Shown here: positions 50,015 to 57,527 of the stretch, piece by piece
Layout: the number at the start of each line of letters is the position of its first letter
Position numbering within the stretch: the first letter of the stretch is position 1
From: Embleya sp040605455
Lineage (GTDB): Bacteria; Actinomycetota; Actinomycetes; Streptomycetales; Streptomycetaceae
Assembly: GCF_040605455.1 (NCBI RefSeq)
Contig: NZ_JBEXCV010000023.1
Span: 15,726-79,725 of the forward strand
DNA length: 64,000 nt
Direction: 5' to 3'
Translations under genes and position numbers: made by a program
The notes under the pieces: model-generated
Told to the model about the DNA's origin: nothing
Database searches by the model: none
What the model saw: only the letters and a program-made list of their open reading frames with translations

Positions 50015-51063
50015 ACGTCCACCTTGCGGGTGCCGCGCAGCACGAACACGAAGAACGGCGCGCCGACGAACGCGGTGACCACGCCGATCGGCAGTTCGCC
50101 GGGCGCGGTGATCGTGCGCGCGATCAGGTCGGTGAGCACCAGGAACGCCGCACCGCACAGCAGCGACATGGGCAACACCCGGCGGTAGCTGCCGCCCACG
50201 AAGCGGCGCACGATGTGCGGCACGACGATGCCGACGAAGCCGATCAGACCGCTGATCGCGACCGCCGACGCGGTGGCGAGGGAGGCGGCGAGCAGCACCA
50301 CCAGGCGCACCTGGCCGGCCCGTACGCCCAGCCCCGCGGCCTCCTCGTCGCCCACCGACATGACGTCGAGCAGGCGTCCGTGCACGAGCAGCACAATGGT
50401 GCTCACCAGCGCGTATGGCAGGATCATCCGCAGATCGGCCCAGCCGATCCCGGACAACCGGCCGAAGATCCACGAGTAGATCCGGCGCAGTTCGTCGGTG
50501 TTGGCCGACTGGACGTAGGTCTGCGCGGCGGCCAGGAACTGGGCGACCGCAACGCCGGCCAGGACCAGATTCGCGGTGCCGTCGGAGCGGCTCGCACTCG
50601 CGCCGAGCCCGTAGGCGAGCAGCACTCCGCCCATCGCGCCGACGAACGAGGCGAGCGGCACCACCGGGATTCCGCCCACGCTGTTCCCGTCCGCGTACAC
50701 GATCACCAGGGTCGCGCCCAGGCCCGCGCCGGAGGCGGCGCCGAGCAGGTACGGATCGGCCAGCGGGTTGCGAAAAACGCCCTGATAGCCGGCGCCGGCC
50801 ATGGCCAGCAGCCCACCCACGGTCACTGCTGCCAGCACCCGGGGCAGCCGCAGGTCCATCAGGACCGCGTACTGGACCGGGGACAGGCCGTGGTCCAGAT
50901 GTACGAACGGCAGCTTGTCCAGCAGCGCGAGCAGCACCCCGCTCGCGGGCAGATCGGCCGCGCCGACGGTCAGCGCGAGCACCACGACACCGACCAGCAG
51001 TACGCCCGCGCCGAGCAGGGGCAGCACCGCCGGTCGGGATCGGATGGTCAGGAGATCCCGCAC
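50011..51063 (-). CDS. btuC: Corrinoid ABC transporter permease, BtuC-like
   Basis: 350 residues of the FecCD family with about ten membrane helices. Landmarks are LRLPRVLAAVTVGGLLAMAG, GYQGVFRNPLADPYLLGAAS, SGLIGFVGIVVPHIVRRFVG and the end ELPIGVVTAFVGAPFFVFVL. The GTG at 51063 is ten bases past the btuF stop; an upstream extension would overlap btuF and is not conserved. Confidence 0.92.
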   Translation of the reverse strand: MRDLLTIRSRPAVLPLLGAGVLLVGVVVLALTVGAADLPASGVLLALLDKLPFVHLDHGLSPVQYAVLMDLRLPRVLAAVTVGGLLAMAGAGYQGVFRNPLADPYLLGAASGAGLGATLVIVYADGNSVGGIPVVPLASFVGAMGGVLLAYGLGASASRSDGTANLVLAGVAVAQFLAAAQTYVQSANTDELRRIYSWIFGRLSGIGWADLRMILPYALVSTIVLLVHGRLLDVMSVGDEEAAGLGVRAGQVRLVVLLAASLATASAVAISGLIGFVGIVVPHIVRRFVGGSYRRVLPMSLLCGAAFLVLTDLIARTITAPGELPIGVVTAFVGAPFFVFVLRGTRKVDV

Positions 51064-51073
51064 GAGCCGGCCG

Positions 51074-52060
51074 TCAGCCCTGCGTCGCGCCGGCCTTGGT
51101 GATGGCCTCCGACACGGCCCGGACCAGGTCCACCACACGCGGGCCCCAGCGCGAGGCGATGTCGTCGTCGAGCGAGACCACGCCGCCCTTGCGCACGGCG
51201 CTCACCTGGTCCCAACCCGGCCGCTTGGCCACCACGTCGGCGTTTTGGCCACAGCACTTGGTGTCGGCGAGGAAGACCAGATCGGGGTTGGCCTGCACAA
51301 GGTATTCGGCGGACAGCTGCGGGTAGCCGGTGCCGGCCTTGTCCGCCTCGTCGGCGATGTTCTTCAGGCCGAACTGCGCGTACACCTGACCGATGAAGGT
51401 CTTGGAGGTCGAGGTGTAGAGCGTGTTGTCCAACTCGTGGAAGTAGCCCAGCTGCTTCGCGGGCTTGGGCGTCGCGGCGACGATGGCCGTGATGTCCGTC
51501 TTCATCTTGGCCGCGACCTCGCCGGCCTGCTTGGCGTGGCCGGTGGCCGTGCCCAGCGTGGTCAGCTGCGCGTACGAGTCGTCGAAGGTCTTCGCCGCCG
51601 GCGTCAGCACAACCGGGATCTTGAGCTTGGTCAAGGACGCGACCAGGCCGTCGGTGTCGTCCGAGGCGATCACGAGGTCGGGGGTGTAGTTGGTGATCGC
51701 CTCGATGTTCGGCTTGAAGCCGGACAGCTTGGTCTTGGGCGCGCTCGCCGGGAAGTTCGACTGGTCGTCGACCGCGGTGACCTGGCCGCCCGCGCCGATC
51801 GCGAACAACATCTCGGTGGCGGTGGGCGCGAGCGAGACGATCTTCTTCGGAGCGCTCGCGATGGTGACCTTGGCACCGCCCGAGTCCACGGTGGCCGGGA
51901 ACGCCTTGGCGTCGGGACCCGACCCGGCGGAGCCACCGGTCGCCGCCGGTGTGCCCTGGGCCTTGTCGTCCTTCGAATCGTCCGAGTCACCGCAACCGGT
52001 GAGGACGAGCGCGCCCAGCAGCAGCACGGCGGCGGAACGAAGCAGGGGTACGGATCTCAA
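51074..52060 (-). CDS. btuF: Corrinoid-binding lipoprotein, BtuF-like
   Basis: 328 residues. The TTG at 52060 has GGAG six bases upstream and gives a clean lipoprotein signal, MRSVPLLRSAAVLLLGALVL with lipobox LTGC (Cys23). An ATG at 52093 would place the start inside the riboswitch, so I reject it. A Ser/Asp/Gly linker leads into the periplasmic-binding type III fold (IVSLAPTATEMLFAIGAGG, FKPNIEAITNYTPDLVIASD), the BtuF/FhuD class. First gene of the B12 operon. Confidence 0.92.
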   Translation of the reverse strand: MRSVPLLRSAAVLLLGALVLTGCGDSDDSKDDKAQGTPAATGGSAGSGPDAKAFPATVDSGGAKVTIASAPKKIVSLAPTATEMLFAIGAGGQVTAVDDQSNFPASAPKTKLSGFKPNIEAITNYTPDLVIASDDTDGLVASLTKLKIPVVLTPAAKTFDDSYAQLTTLGTATGHAKQAGEVAAKMKTDITAIVAATPKPAKQLGYFHELDNTLYTSTSKTFIGQVYAQFGLKNIADEADKAGTGYPQLSAEYLVQANPDLVFLADTKCCGQNADVVAKRPGWDQVSAVRKGGVVSLDDDIASRWGPRVVDLVRAVSEAITKAGATQG

Positions 52061-52082
52061 CGAAGACTCCAGGTCCTTCGAC

Positions 52083-52270
52083 GCGGCAGGCATCGGGACC
52101 CGTGGAGACGGATCGCCCCTCCTGCGAGGCCGATGTCGTCGGCGCGGACGAGGCGACCCGGCTCGCCTCGAATTCCCGGGTGTCCGGGCGGGGCATCACG
52201 GTTGCGGGACAGCGCCGGGATCCCACCGGACTTCGCTGCGTTCGACGCCGTCGGCGACAAACCGGCCGCC
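52083..52270 (-). promoter_or_regulatory. Cobalamin (AdoCbl) riboswitch
   Basis: Read on the minus strand, the region has the order of a cobalamin riboswitch: GAAGTCCGGTGGGATCCCGG (52234 downwards), then CGCTGTCCCGCAACCGTGAT corresponding to the actinomycete core (CTGACGCGCAGCGGTAA-type), and a 3' end CGGGTCCCGATGCCTGCCGC (ending near 52083) matching the usual CCGAAGACCTGCCGGC end. It ends just before the ribosome site of btuF. High B12 should lower operon expression. Exact ends are approximate. Confidence 0.85.
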
Positions 52271-52283
52271 GACGCGCGAACGA

Positions 52284-52312
52284 TATCAACCGTGCCGTTC
52301 ACCCTCGGTGAA
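52284..52312 (-). promoter_or_regulatory. Candidate promoter of the riboswitch-btuFCD-cbiZ operon
   Basis: On the minus strand TTCACC (52312-52307), a 17-base spacer and TTGATA (52289-52284) lie immediately upstream of the riboswitch. The -35 is weak. The same bases include a TTCACC/GGTGAA inverted repeat. Confidence 0.4.
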
Positions 52313-52408
52313 TGGGGCCGGATTGCGGGTGATCCACCGGCAATCGGGCGCTCCGGGCCAGGGCACGCCACGGGAACAGCCCATGCCGAGTCCGTGGTTG
52401 AACCGGGC

Positions 52409-53146
52409 ATGACCACCTTCGACGTGCGCCGGGCCGGGGAACGTTTCCACACCCGGGCGGGCTGGCTCGACTCGCACCACAGCTTCTCCTTCAGCCGGCA
52501 CTACGCGCCGGAGAACACCCACTTCGGACTGCTCCTGGTCAGCAATGACGACGTGGTGGCTCCCGGTACCGGCTTCGACACGCATCCGCACCGGGACATG
52601 GAGATCGTCACGTGGGTGCTTTCCGGATCCCTGGTGCACCAGGACTCCGAGGGCCACAACGGGATCATCCACCCGGGTCTGGCGCAGCGGATGAGCGCCG
52701 GCCGGGGCATCCTGCACTCGGAGAAGAACGACGCGGCCGGCTCGTCGGAGCCGGTGCACTTCGTGCAGATGTGGGTGGTTCCCGACGAGGACGGGATCAC
52801 CCCGGGTTACCAGCAACAGGACGTGCGCGCCGAGCTGGAACGCGGCGGCCTGGTGCCGATCGCGTCCGGGCGGCCCGGGCACGACGCGGCGATCCGAATC
52901 CACCAGAAGGACGCCGCGCTGCATGTGGCGCGGTTGCCCGCGAGTGGCGGTGCGACGCTGCCGGACGCGCCGTTCGCGCACGTGTTCGTCGCCCGCGGGA
53001 TCGTCGAGTTGGAGGGTGCCGGTGTGCTCGCGGCGGGCGACGCGGTGCGCCTGTCCGATGCGCAGGGGCAGCGACTCACCGCGTTCCCGGACGGGCCGGC
53101 CGAGGTGCTGGTGTGGGAGATGCACGCGGGGTTGACCCAGGCGTGA
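52409..53146 (+). CDS. Pirin family protein
   Basis: 245 residues, bicupin. The N-terminal cupin carries the metal ligands in FDTHPHRDMEIVTWVLSG and the later GRGILHSEKN. Pirins are iron proteins; some have quercetinase or redox-sensing roles. The start MTTFDVRRAGERF at the ATG at 52409 is the family start. A long upstream open frame in the same phase crosses the riboswitch and is not coding. No close operon partner: the MerR promoter follows. Confidence 0.93.
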   Translation: MTTFDVRRAGERFHTRAGWLDSHHSFSFSRHYAPENTHFGLLLVSNDDVVAPGTGFDTHPHRDMEIVTWVLSGSLVHQDSEGHNGIIHPGLAQRMSAGRGILHSEKNDAAGSSEPVHFVQMWVVPDEDGITPGYQQQDVRAELERGGLVPIASGRPGHDAAIRIHQKDAALHVARLPASGGATLPDAPFAHVFVARGIVELEGAGVLAAGDAVRLSDAQGQRLTAFPDGPAEVLVWEMHAGLTQA

Positions 53147-53156
53147 GGGTTCGTGC

Positions 53157-53187
53157 TTGCTTGGAGTGCGCTCCAACTCCGTAGCGT
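53157..53187 (+). promoter_or_regulatory. MerR-type promoter with central dyad
   Basis: TTGCTT (53157-53162) and TAGCGT (53182-53187) are separated by 19 bp. The palindrome TTGGAG-TGCG-CTCCAA (53161-53176) lies in the spacer. The long spacer with an operator inside is the hallmark of MerR-controlled promoters. It precedes the merR-like gene, which is probably autoregulated with the aldo/keto reductase. Confidence 0.8.
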
Positions 53188-53237
53188 TTGTGTCGTGCCC
53201 GCCCCACCGGGGCGGGCTTCCCCCCGGAGGCTCAACC

Positions 53238-53717
53238 ATGTCGGCCACGCAGCAGGTCATCGCACCCGAGGACTACGAGGTCGGCAAGTACTCGATCGGC
53301 GAAGTGGTCGAACGCACCGGCCTGACCGCGCACACGCTGCGCTGGTACGAGCGGATCGGCCTGATGCCGCACGTGAGCCGGCAGGGGCCCCGGACGGGAG
53401 GGGACGGGAACGGGCGGGGCAGTCGGCGTCGCTACAGCGACCACGATCTGGACTGGCTGGAGTTCGTCGGCAAGATGCGGCTGACCGGGATGCCGGTGGC
53501 GGACATGCTTCGCTACGCGGAGCTGATCCGCCTGGGCGACGAGACCCGGGCCGCACGCCGAGAATTGCTGGAGGACCACCGCGAGGAGGTCCGCAACCGG
53601 ATCAGCGACCTCCAGAGCTGCCTGCTCGTGATCGACCACAAGATCGAGATGTACGCGGACGCGGAGCGGAGCAACGACGATGAGCACTCCCAAGACGAAC
53701 ACTCTCAAGCTGGGTGA
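53238..53717 (+). CDS. MerR-family transcriptional regulator
   Basis: 159 residues. The N-terminal winged helix is KYSIGEVVERTGLTAHTLRW followed by YERIGLM (about residues 20-45), then an inserted Gly/Asp/Arg-rich loop, and a coiled-coil dimerisation helix (about 95-140). There is no metal-binding Cys cluster, so it belongs with regulators that sense organic or oxidative signals. The ATG at 53238 follows GGAGG. The gene overlaps the aldo/keto reductase start by 38 bases. Confidence 0.92.
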   Translation: MSATQQVIAPEDYEVGKYSIGEVVERTGLTAHTLRWYERIGLMPHVSRQGPRTGGDGNGRGSRRRYSDHDLDWLEFVGKMRLTGMPVADMLRYAELIRLGDETRAARRELLEDHREEVRNRISDLQSCLLVIDHKIEMYADAERSNDDEHSQDEHSQAG

Positions 53718-54693
53718 CGACGGCCCCGAGGTCTTTGCCCAGGGCCTGGGCTGCATGGGCATGAGCGCCTTCTACGCGGGCGCCGAGCACAACGAGTCGG
53801 TGGCCACGTTGGAGCGCGCCCTCGAGTTGGGCGTCACCCTGTTCGACACCTCGGACGTGTACGGCCCGCACACCAACGAGGAACTGCTCGGCGCCTTCCT
53901 CGCCGAGGGCGGCCGGCGCGAGCGGGTCACCCTGGCGACCAAGTTCGCGATCAACGTGACACCCGAGGGCGAGCGGGAGATCCGCGGCGACGCGGCCTAC
54001 GTCAAGCGGGCCGCCGAGGCCAGCCTGCGCCGGCTGCGCACCGACGTGATCGACCTGTACTACATGCACCGCCGCGACGTCCGGGTGCCGATCGAGGAGA
54101 CGGTCGGCGCGATGGCGGAACTGGTGCGCGAGGGCAAGGTGCGGCACCTGGGCCTGTCCGAGGTGACCGGCAAGGAGCTGCACGCGGCGGCGGCCGTGCA
54201 CCCCATCGCCGCCGTGCAGTCGGAGTGGAGCCTGTTCACCCGCGACATCGAGGACGGTGTGGTGCCGGCCACCCGCGAGGTGGGCGCGGCGCTGGTCGCC
54301 TACTCACCGCTCGGCCGGGGCTTTCTGACCGGCGCCTGGGCCAGTGCCGACACGCTGCCGGAGGGCGACTTCCGCCGCTTCCAGCCGCGCTTCACCGGCG
54401 ACAACGCCGCCGCGAACGCGGCCATTCTGGCGCCGCTGCGGGCGATCGCCGAGGCACACGACGCCACCCCCGCGCAGGTCGCGCTCGCCTGGGTGCAGTC
54501 GCGCACCGCGGCGTGGGACCTGTCGGTGGTGCCGATCCCGGGCACCACCAAGCGGCACCGCCTGGAGGAGAACGTGCGCGCGGTCGACCTGGTGCTCACC
54601 GAGGCCGAACTGGCCGCGCTCGAGCCGATCGCCGGGCAGGTCACCGGGGCGCGCTACCCGGACATGACGGCGACCTTCAACGACCGCGACTGA
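53680..54693 (+). CDS. Aldo/keto reductase
   Basis: 337 residues, TIM-barrel NADPH-dependent reductase of aldehydes and ketones (YakC/AKR13-like). Catalytic tetrad: Asp and Tyr in LFDTSDVYGPHTNEELL, Lys in LATKFAIN, His in DLYYMHRRD. Cofactor region LSVVPIPGTTKRHRLEENV. The ATG at 53680 lies inside the merR-like gene, so they are co-transcribed and coupled. MerR regulators of this kind commonly switch on such reductases under carbonyl or redox stress. Confidence 0.95.
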   Translation: MSTPKTNTLKLGDDGPEVFAQGLGCMGMSAFYAGAEHNESVATLERALELGVTLFDTSDVYGPHTNEELLGAFLAEGGRRERVTLATKFAINVTPEGEREIRGDAAYVKRAAEASLRRLRTDVIDLYYMHRRDVRVPIEETVGAMAELVREGKVRHLGLSEVTGKELHAAAAVHPIAAVQSEWSLFTRDIEDGVVPATREVGAALVAYSPLGRGFLTGAWASADTLPEGDFRRFQPRFTGDNAAANAAILAPLRAIAEAHDATPAQVALAWVQSRTAAWDLSVVPIPGTTKRHRLEENVRAVDLVLTEAELAALEPIAGQVTGARYPDMTATFNDRD

Positions 54694-54702
54694 ACCCGGG
54701 CC

Positions 54703-54731
54703 GAGGCGCCCCGCCCGGCGCGGGGCGCCTC
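54703..54731. terminator. Terminator between the aldo/keto reductase and the ARPP-like gene
   Basis: A perfect 12-bp stem (54703-54714 with 54720-54731) and a five-base loop. The right arm runs into the stop codon of the minus-strand gene. Confidence 0.75.
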
Positions 54732-55890
54732 AGCCGCGTCGGCGTCCCTCGCGTGCCAGGCGCGCGACCACGTGCGCACGCAGCAGGTGCTCGAAACCCG
54801 AGGCCCGGATCCGGCGCTCCAGTGCGGAGATCGTCGTGTGCAGGTCGGTCGCCGCCGCGATCAGGTCCCAGTCGTTCGCGGCCAGACGGGAGAGCAGATG
54901 ACCTCGGCGGACCTGCTGCGGCGACAGCAGGAACGTCTTGCAGTAGGCGAGCCGGCCGTCTTCGTGGGTAATGCGCTCGCCGATGTGGTTGTCCCCGTCC
55001 AGGCGGAACGAGGGGAGGAATCGGTCGAGTTCGTAGGGCCCGAGGCGATACACGCTTTGGCGGGTGTACGCCGGCTCGCCGGTGAGCCCGGACAGCATCA
55101 GCCGATGGAAGCGCCCCCACGCGTCGTGCTGCCCGGCCGCCTCGCGGCGCAGGTCCGTGATCGAGGACACCCGGTCGGCCTCGATCGCTGCGACGAAGTC
55201 GGGCACTGCGGTGACGAAGTTGGCGTAGTGGTAGAGGACTTCGCCGTACATGTCGGTCAGCAGCGTGGTGTGCAGGGCCCGATAGTCGGCCGGATGCGGT
55301 ACCACGAACACGCTCGCGAGCGCGTCCGCGACATACAGCGCGACGCCGCATTGGTTCGGGTGGATCTCGAACACCTTGAGCGCGTCCGCCAGTCCGCTTA
55401 CCCGGCACCCGCAGAACGCCTCCTCCATCCGCGGCGACAGGCCCTCGCGCACGGCCTTGTCGGTCCATTCCTCCCACGCGATCGAGGGGCCGCCGAAGTG
55501 CAGCGCGAGGTAGCCCTCCATCGCCAGGTGCATCGGCAGGAAGCGCAGCCGGTTGCCATCCACCCGGCGGGCCATCCGGCGCAGTGCCCGCCCGGGCACC
55601 CGGACCTTCGCCCGGGGCGGCGGCGCCGGCCGCTCCTGGAGCTGGGTGCCGAAGACCGCCGCGGGATCCTCGCCGAGGTCCCATGACGCGACGAAGGCGT
55701 GCGGGATGAAGGACCGGTAGAAGGTGCCGTCGCCGACGTCGACGATCGACGGGTCGCCGGCCCCGTAGGCGCGCTCGTCCAGGCGCAGGTCGGTCATCGG
55801 CGCGTCCCGGACCAGCGGAACCAGCCGGATCGCCCCCCACACCTGCGCGGGGCGCGCGGTCAGCCCGGTCAGCTCGAAGTCGCCGATCAC
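54730..55890 (-). CDS. ARPP-like protein of unknown function, partner of the TROVE-vWA protein
   Basis: 386 residues, no signal peptide or membrane helix. The N-terminal half (TARPAQVWGAIRLVPLVRDA, then RLDERAYGAGDPSIVDVGDG) resembles the ARPP families that Burroughs and Aravind associated with biological-conflict operons; this is recognition from memory and tentative. The C-terminal region (RLDGDNHIGERITHEDGRLA, YCKTFLLSPQQVRRGHLLSR) looks like a separate helical domain. The GTG at 55890 overlaps the upstream stop (GTGA), so the two proteins are probably made in a fixed ratio. Confidence 0.7.
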   Translation of the reverse strand: MIGDFELTGLTARPAQVWGAIRLVPLVRDAPMTDLRLDERAYGAGDPSIVDVGDGTFYRSFIPHAFVASWDLGEDPAAVFGTQLQERPAPPPRAKVRVPGRALRRMARRVDGNRLRFLPMHLAMEGYLALHFGGPSIAWEEWTDKAVREGLSPRMEEAFCGCRVSGLADALKVFEIHPNQCGVALYVADALASVFVVPHPADYRALHTTLLTDMYGEVLYHYANFVTAVPDFVAAIEADRVSSITDLRREAAGQHDAWGRFHRLMLSGLTGEPAYTRQSVYRLGPYELDRFLPSFRLDGDNHIGERITHEDGRLAYCKTFLLSPQQVRRGHLLSRLAANDWDLIAAATDLHTTISALERRIRASGFEHLLRAHVVARLAREGRRRG

Positions 55891-57317
55891 GCCGTCACCT
55901 TCCCGATCGGAAAGCGGTCCCTGCGGGCCGCGAGATATCCGCGCAATTCAGCGAATCCGGTCCGCCCCTCGGCGAATCGGGCCAACTCGATCAGCGCCGG
56001 TACGTCCTCCGCGTCGCGCACCCCCACCGTCGGCACGCTCGCGGACAACCGCTTCACGTCGAAGCCGTCCGCGTCGTACACCGGATTCAGGTGCACCACG
56101 GTGGTCGCCCCGTCCGGATCCAGCCGTTCGCGCCACACCCGCAGCACTTCGGCGGCCAGCCCCGGCGGGCTGTTGTCCCACCCGTCCGACACCACGACCA
56201 GCCGGTCGGGGGCCAGTTCGAGCGCGTCGATCAGCCGCTCGCCCAGCGGCGTGGGTCCGCTCGGCCGGACCAGGAGCGGATCGTGCAGCCCCGAGGTCCA
56301 CAGGCCGGTGAACTCCCGGGCGAGCGCCTTCAGCAGGTAGCGGCAGGCCAGCGCGACGGCCAGCGGTCGCTGCCGCTTCACCACCGACCCGTACGAGGAG
56401 AAGCTGTCGTCGAGCACCGCGACGACCCGCCCCCACGACCCCGCGGCGTTCCCCGCCGCGCGGCCTGCGGCGACGGTCAACGCGTGCCGCAGCTCGTCAT
56501 AGCGGGACGTGCGCTCGGCCCGGGACAGCGACAGGACGTACGACGCGAGCCGGGTCAGCGGCATCTCGGCGAGCTCCGCCTTGACCGACCCGACCTTGGC
56601 CCGCTCGCCGGCGCCCTGCAACCGCAGCCGCTCCAGGCGGGTCAGCTGCGGGGCGATCTTCGCCAGGAACGTCGCGCGGTCGATGCCGTGCTTCGAGGCG
56701 AGCCCCTCGGCGACCGTGTACGGCAACTTGTACAGCGCGGTCGCGGCGTAGTGCGCCTGCCGCCAGTTCTCGTACAGCGGCGTGGTGAAGACCGGCACCT
56801 TGCGCAGGGCGGTGAACAGGAACGCCCCGGTCTCCCCGGGGATTGCCAGGTGCGCGTGCCGCATCGTGGCCTTCACCCCGGTCCGGTACTTCACCGCGTC
56901 GAAGACCGGATCGCGGCGCTGCGCGGTCCAATCCCGCATGATCGCCCGGGTGCGCCGGTTGTTGACGCCCCGTCGGGCCAGCTCGCGAAAGAGCTTGTAG
57001 ACCCGCTGAGGGGCCATCAGTTCAAGCCGGCGCGCGATCAGTTCGCCCTCGCGGCGGCGCTCCTGGGGAGTCAGGTCGCGGCTGTTCTCCAGCAGATTCC
57101 GAATGAGGAGGGCCGCGTTGAAGTCGTTGATGTCCAGCGCGAGTGTCGCGGCGTACAGCTCGCGGTAGTTGCCGAGCACGTACTCGTGCAAGAACTCGAC
57201 CGACAGCCGTTGCGTCTCCGCGTCGTCGCGGAACTCGCGCTGCCCGGTGGAGGTCACCGCCGCGTTGACGAACATCACCACGTCCTCGCACGCGGCCAAC
57301 TCCCGGCGATCCACCAC
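55887..57317 (-). CDS. Ro60/TROVE-like RNA-binding protein with vWA domain
   Basis: 476 residues. The N-terminal helical-repeat region (about 25-285) has TROVE features: LLIRNLLENSRDLTPQERRR, FRELARRGVNNRRTRAIMRD, FDAVKYRTGVKATMRHAHLA and MPLTRLASYVLSLSRAER. The C-terminal vWA domain (about 295-455) has a MIDAS-like DDSFS in VVAVLDDSFSSYGS and RLVVVSDGWDNSPPG. Ro60 proteins form a ring that binds misfolded RNA and Y RNA. The GTG at 57317 and the ATG at 57275 both have ribosome sites. First gene of a two-gene unit. Confidence 0.75.
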   Translation of the reverse strand: MVDRRELAACEDVVMFVNAAVTSTGQREFRDDAETQRLSVEFLHEYVLGNYRELYAATLALDINDFNAALLIRNLLENSRDLTPQERRREGELIARRLELMAPQRVYKLFRELARRGVNNRRTRAIMRDWTAQRRDPVFDAVKYRTGVKATMRHAHLAIPGETGAFLFTALRKVPVFTTPLYENWRQAHYAATALYKLPYTVAEGLASKHGIDRATFLAKIAPQLTRLERLRLQGAGERAKVGSVKAELAEMPLTRLASYVLSLSRAERTSRYDELRHALTVAAGRAAGNAAGSWGRVVAVLDDSFSSYGSVVKRQRPLAVALACRYLLKALAREFTGLWTSGLHDPLLVRPSGPTPLGERLIDALELAPDRLVVVSDGWDNSPPGLAAEVLRVWRERLDPDGATTVVHLNPVYDADGFDVKRLSASVPTVGVRDAEDVPALIELARFAEGRTGFAELRGYLAARRDRFPIGKVTA

Positions 57318-57477
57318 GCGTCCCCTCGGCCGAGCAAAGCGGAAGCCGGCCGGGGAATGGAGGCGCGAGCAGCGAAGTGACGCTTAAGAGGCGATTCCGA
57401 AAGTCGCAGCCGAAGTCCCGCGGCCGGCACCCCGAGTCTAGGCCCGGGCCGATTGCGAAGGCGCGGATATTACGGGT

Positions 57478-57509
57478 GAGGCCCCGATCCGCGAACGGAT
57501 CGGGGCCTC
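57478..57509 (-). terminator. Terminator after aceE
   Basis: A perfect 14-bp stem (57478-57491 with 57496-57509). On the transcript the loop is UUCG, a very stable tetraloop. It lies 18 bp past the aceE stop and insulates the TROVE-like gene. Confidence 0.85.
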
Positions 57510-57527
57510 ATTCGTACTACGTGCCGA

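Noticed and set aside
52093..54196. ATG at 52093 as btuF start and the long plus frame leading into pirin
   Set aside because: Both run through the cobalamin riboswitch. The TTG at 52060 and the ATG at 52409 have better support.
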